NCBI GenBank assembly: GCA_944989445.1
Contig: CALYLW010001402.1
Coordinates: forward strand, 1-64,000
Origin: Ampullaceana balthica
Lineage: Eukaryota > Mollusca > Gastropoda > Lymnaeidae
Direction of reading: 5' to 3'
DNA length: 64,000 nucleotides
Shown: piece by piece, positions 35,800-49,190 of the stretch
Position numbering within the stretch: the first letter of the stretch is position 1
Layout of the letters: every line of letters starts with the position of its first letter
Translations under genes and position numbers: made by a program
Notes under the pieces: generated by a model
What the model saw: only the letters and a program-made list of their open reading frames with translations
Database searches by the model: none
What the model was told of the DNA's origin: nothing

Positions 35800-37765
35800 T
35801 GCTGTCGACGTTTACATATCAGTAAAATATATATGATTGTAATAAGTTCACTTAGAAATAATAATAATAATAATAATATAACTGAAATGAAAATATTTTC
35901 TTAACTCTAGTGCAATTTGCGTAAGAAAAGGAAATATGAAGTATTGTTTAAAAAAAACACATGGATAATGAAAATAATTTTTTCTATTTTAAAAACTTAA
36001 AAAGAAAGCAATACATTATTTCCCTTTATACCTCTGTAACTCACTCATATCTTTCGTGATAAAAGAGATTTAGAGGAGTAACGCACCAAAGTCTAAACAA
36101 ATAAATGAACATACGTTATCATTTAGATAACATAAACATATTTGAATAGTGATATAACATTTTTAAATTAAATTAAAGAAATTAGAAAAACAACAAAATA
36201 AAATGGAAGCCGTTTAGATTATTTATTGTTAATCGCGAAACGGAATAATAGCAAATGACGTCACTAGTTCTTCCCAAAGCAATTATTGTTTTGTTAGTTT
36301 TTAATGTACGAAATAAAACGCTTTATTTCTATCTTAGTATTTTTTATATATGTCTATTAATCCTCTTGAAAATTACTCATTGTTACAGACTCGTATTTGT
36401 ATGTCACTCAGATACGAACTTATAAAACTGGTGAACGGCCCTTATCGTTTTTTGCTTTGGAACCATTTTTTTCCTTAAATTACATATCTTTAACCTTTCA
36501 GTAAATCATAAACATATTTTTTAATCATCTTTTAAAACAATATCATAGTATGTTACCCGATCTGCGTTGAAACGATCTCAGAAGAGAGCTAATTCAAAGA
36601 AACCATTAAGTTGTTATTTTATTTTAAGATTTAAAAAAAAACATTTTTCCAAAACGTTTTGCAATAAATCGTGTCTTTTTTTAAAAAATCAGAATCAGTT
36701 AACCGTAATTTCAGTTACTCAGTTAACTTATTACCCTTTACGATTAAGATAAAGGGCAACATACGTGTAATTGTTTATTAAAATCCCATTTAATCATCAC
36801 AGTTGACTCTGTAATCTCAAGAGATTATTTTTTCCTAACATTTTAATATACTGAGTTGACGTGCATTATAAAAGAGAGGTAATCACGACGTCTCCAAAAG
36901 ACGTGTCGAGGTTAAATGTGGTACATTCCCTTGTAGGTTTTAAGAACTATGACATAATTACGTCATTCCTGCTATCGAATGGTTTAAAGTTTAAACTGTC
37001 CTTTTTTTAAACGGTTAATGGGCGCACCTAAATGACCTCACGTGCCTAGACGGGGAGGGGGGAGGGGTCACGCATTTGTTACGATGTGTGACGAAGGGGA
37101 GGGGGTGTATAAGAAATGTGACGTCATATCAAAACAAACTTTTTTTGAAATGAAATTTCAACTGAAATATTCCATTTCCAACAATTTATTTTATGTTTTA
37201 CATGGCTACATAAACCTCCTTTTTATTACAATAACACTCGATACTATTTTTTCTTCTTCTTTCCTATATGTTATTAAGTAAATACCAAATATATATATAC
37301 TAGCGTACACCCGTCAAAAATGACGGAAGTTTTCAGCTGAAATCTATTTATTTTATAAAAAATACACTTTTTTAGCGTGCCTACGTCGCCGACCTTTTTC
37401 AAAAGCCCAACTAACTTGTCCTTGTTTGATAAATACGAAATATTAAATTTTCTGAAATGTACACAAAGTATTTTATAATAGGGGTTGAAGGGTTTAAGTC
37501 CTCTTTTTACATTGTTCCCTTTTCCAAAATTAAAATATGAGCGAAAACAAAGACTTCATATAATATTTTTTCACAGCGCATATTTAATTTGCACACCTTT
37601 TGATGCTTTTGTGCAGTAATTTGGTTTTCCCTGCTTTCTAAAATTATTAGCGTCAGCACAGACTGACTGACTTGCGTGACAATTGCAAATTATATAGTTT
37701 TAATTCCTGGATTAAAAACAAAAAAAAGCCATTATTCCAGCTGCCTGCCGACCAGACAGGAGTGG
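35800..37765 (+). repeat. Long dispersed repeat, copy II-a
   Basis: It begins GCTGTCGACGTTTACAT, like copy III at 55691. It includes TTATTTCCCTTTATACCTCT, AATCGCGAAACGGAATAA, the ACCCGATCTGCGTTGAAACG block, the TGTGACGAAGGGGAGGGGG block and the CAGCTGCCTGCCGACCAGAC block that leads to the 24-bp units. A Helitron (37300-37711) and a LINE are inserted. No host gene. Confidence 0.82.
37300..37711 (-). mobile_element. Short non-autonomous Helitron with canonical ends
   Basis: On the minus strand it starts TCCAGGAATTAAAAC and ends with a hairpin, CCGTCA-TTTT-TGACGG, then GTGTACG and CTAG, followed by host T; the base before TC is A. 5'-TC, a 3' hairpin a few bases before CTRR, and insertion between A and T without duplication are the Helitron hallmarks. 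Copies II-b and III lack this segment at the same place. A diverged relative lies at 52195-52610. Confidence 0.8.
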
Positions 37766-39735
37766 GTATATATCAGGATCAAACCCCCTCCTCAGCGCAG
37801 ACGGTAACACTCTCATCACATGTGACAAAGAGAAGATCTTGGAGAGATGGGTCGAACAGTTCGATGACGTCCTAAATCGCCCTTCGACAATCAACGACGA
37901 AGCCATCAATTGTCTACGCCAAGTGCCCACAATCAAAGCACTGGATGACCCCCCCAACTTTGCTCGAGACCCAGAAAGCAATCTATCTTCTCTCCAGTGT
38001 TAAAGCACCTGGTTCTGACGCCATACCAGCTGAGGTCTACAAGGAGGGGGCAACAGCCTTGACTGAAAGTCTCCACCAGCTGTTTCTCTTAATATGGCAG
38101 TAAGAGACGATCCCGCAGGACTTCAAAGATGCCACCATCATACATCTATATAAGCGAAAAGGAAGTAGACAGGCTTGTGACAACCACAGAGGCATATCCC
38201 TGCTTTCTATCGCAGGAAAGATCCTTGCCAGAATCCTCCTCAACTGCCTCACAATCCACCTTGACCAAGGACTCCTGCCTGAAAGTCAGTGTGGATTCCG
38301 AAAAGAGCGAGGAACCATCGACATGGTGTTCGCTGCCAGGCAGCTGCAAGAGAAATGTCAGGAGCAGAATTCTGACCTGTTCTCCACCTATGTCGACCTG
38401 ACCAAGGCTTTTGACACTGTTGGCAGAGAGGGTCTGTGGAAGATCATGGCCAAGTACGGTTGCCCAAGGAAATTCATCGTCTTGGTGCAACAATTCCATG
38501 AGGGCATGCAGGCCAGAGTCCAGGACAGCGGGGAGTTTTCTGATCCTTTCCCAGTCACAAACGGGGTCAAGCAGGGCTGCGTCCTGGCACCAACACTGTT
38601 TAGCCTCATGTTTTCCGCCATGCTGACAGAGGCCTTCAGAGACGAGGATGTTGGTATTAACCTGAAGTACCGCACAGATGGCAAGCTGTTCAACCTTCGG
38701 AGGCTCCAGGCATAAACCAAGGTTATGACAGACATCATCAGAGACCTGCTGTTCGCTGATGACTGTGCCCTCAACGCTGTCTCAGAAGCCGACATGCAAT
38801 GCAGTGTAAACCTGTTCTCCAGCGCCTGCACAAACTTTGGTTAACAATCAACACTAAGAAGACTGAGGTCCTCCATCAGCCCAAGCCTGGAAGGCCCTAC
38901 GTAGAGCCAAACATCACTGTCAATGGCCAGAGACTCAACACAGTACACCGGTTCACATACCTAGGCAGCACACTGTCTCAAAATGTCACAATCGAAGACG
39001 AAGTGAACGTCAGAATTGCTAGAGCCAGCTCCACTTTCGGCAGGTTGTACCCTAATGTCTGGAACAGAAGAGGCATTACCATCCACACCAAGCTGAAAGT
39101 GTACAGGGCAGTGGTGCTCCCCACACTGCTATATGCTTGTGAAACTTGGACTGTTTATCAGCGCCATGCAAGAAAGCTTAACCACTTTCATATGACAAGC
39201 CTCAGGAAGATTCTCGGCATAAAGTGGCAGAAGAAAAATCCAGACACAGTGGTACTGACCAGGGCAGGTCTCCCCAGCATCTTCACCCTCCTGAAGAAGA
39301 CACAGCTTCGCTGGGCAGGGCACGTTTTCCGAATGCCAGACGAGAGACTGCCAAAGAGAATCTTCTATGGTGAGCTCCAGTATGGCCAGCGGTCCCACTG
39401 TGGGCAAAAGAAACGCTACAAAGACACACTAAAAGCCGCAATGAAAGCGTTTGCCATCAATCCAGACACGTGGGAACGTGCTGCAATGGACCGATCCACC
39501 TGGCGCTCTTCCATCCACGAAGGTGCCGGGTCATGCGAGGCAAACCGGATCACCGCCGCAGAAAAGAAGAGGCAAGCCCGAAAGGACCCATGCTGTCAAC
39601 GCTCCAGGAGATGTCGCACTCGTCCCTTCTGTTCCCGAACTTTTCGTGCAAGGATCGGCCTAATCAGCCATCTGTGCACGCACAGACAACCCTCGGATGA
39701 CTAGAGTCGTCCTCGTCGTATCGACGGACGAACGA
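37766..39735 (+). pseudogene. 5'-truncated LINE ORF2 with reverse transcriptase, broken
   Basis: The frame reads from the linker (KILERWVEQFDDVLNRPS) through the RT: SVKAPGSDAIPAEVYK, ATIIHLYKRKGSRQACDNHR, GISLLS, QCGFRKERGTIDMVFAARQL, YVDLTKAFDTVGREGLW (palm A), GVKQGCVLAPTLFSLMF (palm B) and LLFADDCAL (palm C, FADD at 38752-38763). After the RT come the TFTYLGS-type block, LLYACETWTVYQRH, LRWAGHVFRMPDERLPKRIF and the terminal finger FCSRTFRARIGLISHLCTH, stop at 39702. Lesions are an in-frame TAA at 38101, a TAA at 38713 and a one-base loss near 38841. The endonuclease is missing. It inserted within the 24-bp array, since GGTATATATCA occurs on both sides. The catalytic Asp pair is retained, so the decay is fairly recent. 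Confidence 0.9.
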
Positions 39736-39737
39736 AC

Positions 39738-41064
39738 AAGGGTATATATCACCAGACAGGAGTGGGTATATATCACCAGACAGGAGTGGGTATTTATCAC
39801 TAGACAGGAGTGGGTATATATCACATGATAAGAGTGGGTATATATCACAAGACAGGTGTGGGTATATATCACCAGACTGGAGTGGGTATATATCACGAGA
39901 CACGAGTGAGTATATATCACCAGACATGAGTGGGTATATATCACCAGACAAGAGTGGGTATATATCAGCAGACAGGAGTGGGTATATATCACCAGACAGG
40001 AGTGGGTATATATCACCAGACACGAGTGGGTATATATCACCAGACAGGAGTGGGTATATATCACCAGACATGAGTGGGTATATATCACCAGACACGAGTG
40101 GGTATATATCACCAGACAGGAGTGGGTATATATCACCAGACATGAGTGGGTATATATCACCAGACAGGAGTGGGTATATATCACCAGACATGAGTGGGTA
40201 TATATCACCAGACAAGAGTGGGTATATATCACCAGACATGAGTGGGTATATATCACCAGACAGGAGTGGGTATATATCACCAGACATGAGTGGGTATATA
40301 TCACCAGACAGGAGTGGGTATATATCACCAGACATGAGTGGGTATATATCACCAGACACGAGTGGGTATATATCACCAGACAGGAGTGGGTATATATCAC
40401 CAGACATGAGTGGGTATATATCACCAGACAGGAGTGGGTATATATCACCAGACATGAGTGGGTATATATCACCAGACAGGAGTGGGTATATATCACCAGA
40501 CATGAGTGGGTATATATCACCAGACAGGAATGGGTATATATCACCAGACATGAGTGGGTATATATCACCAGACAAGAGTGGGTATATATCACCAGACATG
40601 AGTGGGTATATATCACCAGACAGGAGTGGGTATATATCACCAGACATGAGTGGGTATATATCACCAGACACGAGTGGGTATATATCACCAGACAGGAGTG
40701 GGTATATATGACCAGACAGGAGTGGGTATATATCAACAGACAGGAGTGGGTATATATCACCTGACAAGAGTGGGTAAATATCATCAGACACGAGTGGGTA
40801 TATATTATCAGACAGGAGTGGGTATATATGACTAGACAGGAGTGGGTATATATCACCAGACAGGAGTGGGTATATATCACCAGACAAGAGTGGGTATATA
40901 TCTCCAGACAGGAGTGGGTATAAATCAACTGACAAGAGTGGGTATATATCACCAGACAGGAGTGGGTATATATCACCAGACAGGAGTGGGTATATATCAC
41001 CAGACAAGACTGGGTATATATCACAAGACAGGAGTGGGTATATATCACCAGACAGGTGTCACTC
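39738..41064. repeat. 24-bp minisatellite, about 55 copies (copy II-a)
   Basis: The unit is CAGACAGGAGTGGGTATATATCAC written in two parts: CAGACAGGAGTGGG then TATATATCAC. Between about 40060 and 40680, GACAGGAG and GACATGAG units alternate, giving a 48-bp higher-order period. Outer units are more diverged. The length is divisible by three, so several frames stay open (up to 462 codons). They are artefacts. Confidence 0.97.
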
Positions 41065-43293
41065 AGGTACGAATTTAATAAAACTGGTGAACGGCCATTA
41101 TCGTTTTTTGCTTTAGAACCATTTTTTTTTCAATTACATATCTTAAACTTTTCAGGAAATCATAAACATAAAATTTATTTTAAAAATCACCATTTAAAAC
41201 TATATCATAGTATGTTACCCGTCCTGCGTTGAAACGATCTCAGAAGAGAGCTATTTCAAAGAACACATTAAGTAAATTAAAAAAAAAGAATATTTTTCCA
41301 AAACGTTTTACCATAAATCAGTATTTTTTTTTAAATGAGGACAAGTTAACTGAAATTTCAGTTATTCAGTATTAACTTATTACCCGTTACGATTAACATA
41401 AATTGCAACATATGTGTCATTTTTTAAAAATCCCATTAAATCATCACTGTTGACTCTGTAAGCTCAAGAGACTATTTTTTTCTTAACATTTTTTTAAATA
41501 TAATGAGTTGACGTGCATCATACAAGAGAAGTAATCACGACGTCTCCAACATTACGTGGTGTGGTTAAATGTGGTACATTCCCTTGTAGGTCTTCCAAAC
41601 TAATAAAAATAATGACGTCCTTCCTGCTATCGAATTGTTTAAAGTTTAAACTGACCTTTTTGTAAACAGTTAATGACAGCCCTTAATTGAAGTCACGCAC
41701 CTAGAGGGGGAGAGGGGGTCACGAATTTGTTACAATGTGTGAAGAAGGGGAGGGGGTGTATAAGAAATGTGACGTCATATCAAAACGCGCTACTTTAAAT
41801 GAAAGTTCAACTGAAATATTCCATTTGTTACAATTAATTATATCTTTTACTTGGCTTCATAAACCTCTTTTTTATTACTATACCATTTGATACTTTTTTT
41901 CTTCTTCTTTCCTGCATTTTATTAAGTAAATACCCCCCCAATATTTTTTTTTCTAGATTAATACAAAAAAAAACAACCATTATTCCAGCTGCCTGCCGAC
42001 CAGACAGGAATGGGTATATATCACGTGACACAACAATTCTACATTAAAACGTAAATCTACCAGACCCCAATATGCATTCTCAATTCATAAACCTCAGTTA
42101 TCTTAGATAGATTTCCTAAATTAATCTATTTTTAATAAGACATAGGAGTAAATTAATAATTTTTTAATGAACGAAGGAATAGATTCGTTTTGTAAACTCC
42201 GTTTAATAATTATTGATCTTTGCATTATTTTAACTTTCTTTTAACGAGCTTATGGCTCGTTTTTTAGGTATTTTTTTATAGATACAAGTCTACTTTATAA
42301 TTATTGTATTAAATTTGTATTTAACACATATATATTATTGTTGTATTTGCAGTCTACTTTAGATTGTGTACATTACATAAATATGTATATGTGTGCGTGT
42401 TAGTGTTTATAGAATCTTCGGAAATCGACAATGAAATCATCAGTAATTGATAAATGAAAACTTTGCTTTATTACATAAATATTATTTAAATTTAAAAAGA
42501 TATAGAGAACAAATAACTTTTCAACTATATAAATGTATTAATAGAAATAATGCGTAAAAGTAAAGAACAAGGAAAAATCTTTACATTAAAAAGCTTTCTT
42601 TGTCTTATCTGACGTGAATTAATTTTGTATTTCCTTTTAGCGCGCATCAAAAAGCACCAGTAATGATCTAATTATATGATATTGTACCTAAAGTAAAAAC
42701 AAATTAATCCACAAGATAAATGAGAAGATCATAAAACAATTTATTTAAGTTGTATTCAATGTTTCTATATAGTCTATGAGAAACAGTATTCTTGATTTAT
42801 TTTACGTAAATCTTATGTTTTACGTCACATGAAATTATGCATAAAGAAATATTTAATTTTACGAAAAGGGTATTTTTAAAATCATGTTTCATTAACATTA
42901 TGGAAAGCTATGAATTTAATTTAATCACTGTCACATATTTGATGTCTAGTTGTTGTACTCTTCGTGCAAATTAACTTTCTGTTTTAGTCTTCAATTTCTA
43001 TAAGTGGCTTGCCACTTAACCTCGTTCCCTTTAATGAGGGATAATGTGCCAATGAATTACTAGTTTTCTTTACCCCTGGTATACACAGTGCTGTATTCAC
43101 CTATAAGCTAAACAAGCTATAGCGTAGGACTTCCTCTTATTCGGGAGCCCCCCTAATTGTTTGAGTAACTTACTGTCGTAAACACTTACATGTTTTGTGA
43201 CTGGCGCAACATCTTTTTAGTTCAAAGTCATAATAACTCTTTAGACCATAGAACAGTTTTGATAACATATCTTACAAAGAAACGTGGCTCCAC
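41065..43293 (+). repeat. Long dispersed repeat, copy II-b
   Basis: It resumes in the middle of the repeat (TGTCACTCAGGTACGAA, equivalent to about 36398) and runs through a single 24-bp unit (about 41998-42022), ACACAACAATTCTAC, AAAAAGCACCAGTAATGATC (42650-42669), AAGTGGCTTGCCACTT (43002-43017) and AACGTGGCTCCAC, where a hAT MITE begins. The junction with the array at about 41060 is a rearrangement breakpoint. Confidence 0.82.
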
Positions 43294-43346
43294 CTATGGC
43301 AGGTAAAGGGGGGGGCTGAACGTTCTAAAGCCAGGGACCCCCGATG
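43294..43346 (+). mobile_element. Left-end fragment of the GGCGGATTAAG hAT MITE
   Basis: CTATGGCAGGTAAAGGGGGG follows GGCTCCAC, the same target as in copy III, and is broken by another MITE of the same family at 43347. Confidence 0.65.
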
Positions 43347-44164
43347 CAGGGGCGGATTAAGACTGCACGGGGCCGCTGGCTGCAATTCAAACTGGGGCCC
43401 TATATTGCTAGGGGGGCGTCCATTAAGTACATCACGCTATTTTTGACAATTTTTACCCCCCTCCCCCTGTCATAAACTGTCACAAATCTCGGACCCCCCT
43501 CCCCATAAAGAACGTCACACTTTCAAACAAAAATGTTTGTCTTTATTAACAAAATAATAAAAATTTAATATAAAACACCGTGACGTCACACACGGCCGGA
43601 CCCCCCTCCCCCCTGTCACAAACTTTCACACTTTCTTACACCCCTCCCCCCTCTGGGACGTGACGTACTTTACGGACGCGCCCTAGCGTCCCTTTAAATA
43701 AAATGGTTGCTAGCATATAAGACTGTAACTTGTAACAGGATAGTCCTTAGATTCCTTGTTCATAATGTATCTGTACTCCGGGATCGGATTCATAAAAAAA
43801 CCGAACACAAAGAAAAAAACTGTTTGCCTGGAAACTAAAATTGAGTGTAAAAAGATAATTTAAAAAAAAAGATAAATGATCAAAAAACACATGCCCTCGC
43901 CGGGAATCGAAGCTACAAGACCTCGAGATCCTGACGCTTGAACAAAATTTAAAAGATATAAATAGTATTCATTAATATTTTCTTTTATTGAGCCATTCAA
44001 ATCAAGTTTTTCGATACTGAGACTACGGGTCCGAATAGCGATCAGATTAAGAGAAAAGATTTTATTAATTTATGATATTTATGATATTTTTAGGGATTCA
44101 TGCAAACATTTGTCCACCTTTATTACAAATTAGACTAAATTTGGAGGCCCCTTAATCATCGGGG
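43347..44164 (-). mobile_element. GGCGGATTAAG hAT MITE, reversed copy
   Basis: It starts CAGGGGCGGATTAAGACTGC and matches 60690-61548 in reverse complement, including the tRNA-like segment (43885-43945) and the nested palindromic MITE (43421-43683). Non-coding. Confidence 0.75.
43421..43683. mobile_element. Nested MITE with GGCGTCCATAAAGTACGTCAC-type ends, copy 1
   Basis: Inverted ends GGGGCGTCCATTAAGTACAT and GTGACGTACTTTACGGACGC, flanked by CTA on both sides. The interior is C-rich (ACCCCCCTCCCCCTG) with GTGACGTCAC. Confidence 0.75.
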
Positions 44165-47100
44165 CTATGGCGGATTAACGTGGGGGCTGAACGGTCCTAA
44201 AGCCAGGGGTCCTCGATGATTTATGGGCCCCCAAATTTAGTATATCTATATATATAAAAATCAATGTATGTATGTATGTATGTATGCATGTCTGTTATAG
44301 CTGACTAAACCATTCATCCGATCGCCATGAAACTTTTGGAGACTTTTGAGTACGCTCCCGGGATGGAAATAGGCTACTTTTTTTCAAAATCTAACACTCA
44401 TGGGGCGCCGGGGGCCCATAATGAGAATTGTTTCTTATATGAGCTATATAAAAATTAGTTTAGGGCTTAGCTGCTTGGAAAATGAATGGATCTTGAACAA
44501 ACTTGGTACATAACAATTTGATAGCCTATATTAAAGTATCATATGGTATTGAACTCCTAATGTCCGTTCCTTCGGGGCCGGGGGCCCAAAATCTTTTTTT
44601 TTGGTAAGCGTTAAATACTTTATTCCCGTTATGATTTACACGATCTTGAAAAGCATCGACTAATATATCTATCATGATCCAGATTGAAATGAACAGGTAT
44701 TTTAAAGTTAATTTCTAGCACCGATTGGGCCCGGGGGCCCTTAATGTTGTTTTTTCTAATCTTATATCTATATATATAAAAATCAAAGTATGTATGTATG
44801 TATGTATGTATGTATGTATGTATGTATGCATGTCTGTTATAGCTGACTAAACCATTCATCCGATCGCCATGAAACTTTTGGAGACTTTTGAGTACGCTCC
44901 CGGGATTGAAATAGGCTACTTTTTTTTTCAAAATTTAACACTCATGGGGCGCCGGGGGCCCATAATGAGACTTTTTTCTTATATGAGCTATATAAAAATT
45001 AGTTTAAGGCTTAGCTGCTTGGAAAATGAATGGATCTTGACCAAACTTGGTACATAACAACTTGATAGCCTATATTAAAGTACCATATGGCATTGAACTC
45101 CTAATGTCCGTTCCTTCGGGGCCGGGGGCCCAAAATCGTTTTTTTTTGTAAGCGTTAAATACTTTATTCCCGTTATGATTTACACGATCTTGAAAAGCAT
45201 TGACTAATATATCTATCATGATCCAGATTGAAATGAACAGGTATTTTAAAGTTATTCTCTTGCACTGATTGGGCCCGGGGGCCCTTAATGTCGTTTTTGC
45301 TAATCTATACATATAAAAAGCAATGTATGTCTGTGTGCATATCCTTTATAGCTGACTTAAACCATTCATCCAAACATCATGAAACCTTTGGAGACTGGCA
45401 ACTTTTTTTCTAAATTTATCACTCATGGGGCGCCGGGGGCCCATAATGTCATTTTTTGCTTATATGAGCTATATAAAATTTAGTTTCAGCGCTAGCTACT
45501 GTGTAAATTGATGGATCTTAACCAAACTTTGTATATAACAATTTGATAGCCTATATTAAAACACTAAAGGGAACTGAACTCCTAATAGTCATTCCTTCGG
45601 GGCTGGGGGCCCAAAAAGTTCTTTTTCTTAAACGTTTAAGATTTTATTCACCATTCAATTATTAACAATATTGACAACTAATGACACATGTATCCATTAT
45701 TATACAGATTAAAATGAACAGGTGTTTTGAACTTTATATCTTGCACTGAATGGGCCCTGGGGCCCTTAATGTCGTTTTTTGCTTATGTGAGCTATATAAA
45801 AATTAGTTTTTGCGTTAGCTACTGAGTAAATGAATGGATCTTAACCAAAATTTGCATACAAAAACTTAGTAGCCCATATTGACATAATTAAGGTTTCTGA
45901 ACATCTAATGTCAATTTATTCGGTGCCGGGGGCCCCAAATGTCTTTTCTTCGTATATGTTTAAGATATTTTTCCCCATTCAATTTTTCACGATCTTGAGG
46001 AATATATCTATGAGGAAACTGAATTAAATGAACAGGTTTTTGAACTGTCGTTTTTTTCCTTATATTAGCTGTATAGAAATTAGTATTCGCGTTAAATACT
46101 TGGAAAATTAATGGATCTTGACCCATCTTCTATATATATAAAAATCAATGTATGTATGTATGTATGTATGCATGTCTGTTATAGCTGACTAAACCATTCA
46201 TCCGATCGCCATGAAACTTTTGGAGACTTTTGAGTACGCTCCCGGGATGGAAATAGGCTACTTTTTTTCAAAATTTAACACTCATGGGGCGCCGGGGGCC
46301 CATAATGAGAATTTTTTCTTATATGAGCTATATAAAAATTAGTTTAGGGCTTAGCTGCTTGGAAAATGAATGGATCTTGACCAAACTTGGTACATAACAA
46401 CTTGATAGCCTATATTAAAGTACCATATGGCATTGAACTCCTAATGTCCGTTCCTTCGGGGCCGGGGGCCCAAAATCGTGTTTTTTTTTGTAAGCGTTAA
46501 ATACTTTATTCACGTTATGATTTACACGATCTTGAAAAGCATTGACTAATATATCTATCATGATCCAGATGAAATGAACAGGTATTTTAAAGTTAATTTC
46601 TTGCACCGATATGGGCCCGCGGGCCCTTAATGTTGTTTTTTTCTAATCTTATATATATATATATATAAATCAAAGTATGTATGTATGTATGTATGTATGT
46701 ATGCATGTCTGTTATAGCTGACTAAACCATTCATCCGATCGCCATGAAACTTTTGGAGACTTTTGAGTACGCTCCTGGGATGGAAATAGGCTACTTTTTT
46801 TTCAAAATTTAACCCTCATGGGGCGCCGGGGGCCCATAAAATGATTTATTTTCTTATATATGAGCTATATAAAAATTAGTTTAAGCGTTAGCTATTAGGT
46901 TAATTGATGGATCTTAACCAAACTTTGTATATAACAACTTGGTAGCCAATATCGAAATACTAAAGGGACTAATTTCCTAATGTCCATTTCTTCGGGACTG
47001 GGGGTCCCAAAATGTCTTATTTCATAAACGTTTAATATTTTATTCCCCATTCAATTATTAAAGATCTTGAAAAATATAGATAAATATATCCACAATGAAA

Positions 47101-48529
47101 TTGATTGAAATAAACAGGCGTTTTGAACTTGACATATTGCACTAAATGGGCCCTGGGGCCCTTAATGTCGTTTTTTGCTTTTATGAGCTATATAAAAATG
47201 AGTTTATGCGTTAACTACTGAGTAAATGAATGGATCTTAACCAAACTTGGTATATAAAAACATGGTAGCCCATATTAAAATAACAAAGGGCACTGCACTT
47301 CTAATTTTTAATTGTTCAGGGCCGGGGGCCCCAAATGTATTTTTTCGTATGTGTTTGAGATATTATTTCCCATTCTATTTTAACGATCTTAAGAAATATA
47401 TCAATGATGAGACTGAATTAAAATGAACAGCATTTTGAAATTTACATCTTACATCGAATGGGCCGGGGGCCCCAAATGTCTTTTTTTTGTGTATACTCTA
47501 AGATAGTATTTCCCACTCAGTTTTTAACGATCTTGAGAAATATATCCATGATTAAAATGAATTTAAATGAACATGTTTTCAAAATGTACATCTTGAATTG
47601 AACGGGCCTGGGAGCCCCTTAATGTAGTTTTCCTTATATCTACATATATATAAAAATTAGTTTAGGTGTTAGATAATGAGAAAATAAATGGATTTTGACC
47701 AAACGCGGTATATAAAAACTTAAAAGCCTATATTAAATTTCGATAGGGCACTGATCTCATAATGTCCATTTCATCGGGGCTAGGGGCCCTAAATGTGTTT
47801 TTACTAAATTTTTAATATTGTATTCCCCATTCAATTTTACACGATATTGAGAAATATAGATACATATATTTATATTTTTGTTATGAAATTGATTGAAATG
47901 AACAGATTTTCGAACTTCATATTTTAAACTGATGGGCCTGGTGACCCTTAATGTAATTTATTTTTTATCTATATATATTTCTTTTTTACTGAGATCGTTG
48001 CAACGCACGACGGGTCTGCTAGTTTTATAATAAAGATGGACAAATGTTTACACGAATCGCAGAAAATATGATAAATTAAATAAATTAATAAAATTGTATC
48101 TATTATTATAATCTGATATCTATTCCGATACGATAGTAAAATAATAATCGAAAAAAACCTGGTTTGATTGGCTCACAGAGAGAAATAATTAAAGAATATT
48201 ACTTATATATCGTAAATTGAAAATTTTCTTTGAGATCTGGTGGTCTAATCCGATATACGTAGGCTATTGGCGCAAGCGTTCGTGGGGTGGGGCATTTTTT
48301 AAAATTTGTATTTTATTTTTCAAATAGTCCTTTACAGTAAATTTTAGGATACCCGCTAACAGTTATTTCTTCGTGTTCGGTTTTTCATGAATAATCTATT
48401 TGGCTGCATAGTTACAAGTTACAGTCTTATATTAGCTGCTAGCAATCATTTAATCTAACGGTACACTGGCTGGATAGGGCCCCAGTTTGAATTTCACCCA
48501 GGAGCCCCGTGCAGTCTTAATCCGCCCTG
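44165..48529 (+). mobile_element. GGCGGATTAAG hAT MITE carrying a Helitron-like insertion
   Basis: Left end CTATGGCGGATTAACG, right end GCAGTCTTAATCCGCCCTG. The body (44165-44244 plus 48023-48529) is collinear with 60639-61548 but lacks the nested CTA-flanked MITE, so it is the empty allele for that insertion. Immediately to the right is the left arm of E6, cut at its palindrome. Confidence 0.75.
44245..48022 (+). mobile_element. Helitron-like element built of ~500-bp repeated units
   Basis: It starts A|TCTATATATATAAAAATC and ends CGACGGGTCTGCTAG|T, with the palindrome CGTTGCAACG 17 nt before the end. Inside, units beginning (TATG)n CATGTCTGTTATAGCTG recur at about 44262, 44790, 45320, 46150 and 46677. 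Each carries GC palindromes such as GGGCCCGGGGGCCC and GGGGCGCCGGGGGCCC about every 155-175 bp. The hAT MITE copy at 60.7 kb shows the uninterrupted site (TAGTCTAATTTATAATAAAG), consistent with insertion between A and T without duplication. No Rep/helicase gene is seen. Confidence 0.68.
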
Positions 48530-48790
48530 CGCTTAAGTTGTCTAAATTACAATCACATATTAAGTATGTCGATAGCGGTGCTTTTTAATGCGGCGTTCAT
48601 GGAACATACTATTATATTGCACGTCAGATATGTCAATAGAAAGTCTTTTAATTTGTAAATGTTCTCTTGTATGTATAAGTGAGTTCTTACTTTAAGAAAT
48701 GGTTTCATTTCATTTTAATATGTTAAATGTGTTTTCTCATAAGTGTTTTAGAATTTACTGGCAAAACAAAACTAACAATCAGACAAACTT
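48530..48790 (+). repeat. Left arm of element E6 (outer palindrome lost)
   Basis: GCGGTGCTTTTTAATGCGGC (48575-48594) and the flank TCTTTTAATTTGTAAATG match 12380-12500. The outer palindrome is missing because the hAT MITE abuts here. Confidence 0.7.
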
Positions 48791-48885
48791 ATTACAAAAT
48801 TCATGAATTTGTCTTTTTTCGTTTCGTCAACTTGTCGTTTTGTCACGGAATCAAAAGCACTTACTCTCACTCTCTTGTTTTTAAT

Positions 48886-49113
48886 CTCTCTCTCTGTCTC
48901 TCTCTGTCTCTCTCTTTCTCTCTGTGTATCTGCTCTATTTGTCTCTCTCTCAGTCTCTCTCACTCTCTGTCTCTCTCTCATTCTCTCTCTGTCTCTCCCT
49001 CTCTCTGTCTCTCTCTCTGTCTCTCTCTCTCTGTCTCTCTCTATATCTCTCTCTATGTCTATCTCTCTTTCTCTTTGTATCTCTCCTTTTCTCTCTCTCT
49101 GTCTCTCTATCTC

Positions 49114-49173
<60 letters not shown>

Positions 49174-49190
49174 TCTCTACCTCTCTCTGT
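48886..49190. repeat. (CT)n / (CTCTGT)n microsatellite
   Basis: Pyrimidine-rich plus strand with CTCTCTGTCTCTCT variants, ending in a purer CT run (49110-49175). The Ser/Leu-rich open frames across it are artefacts. Confidence 0.97.

Noticed and set aside
39660..41048. Long frames (up to 462 codons) on both strands across the 24-bp array
   Set aside because: The 24-bp unit keeps all stop-free frames open. The same peptides appear in several frames and strands.
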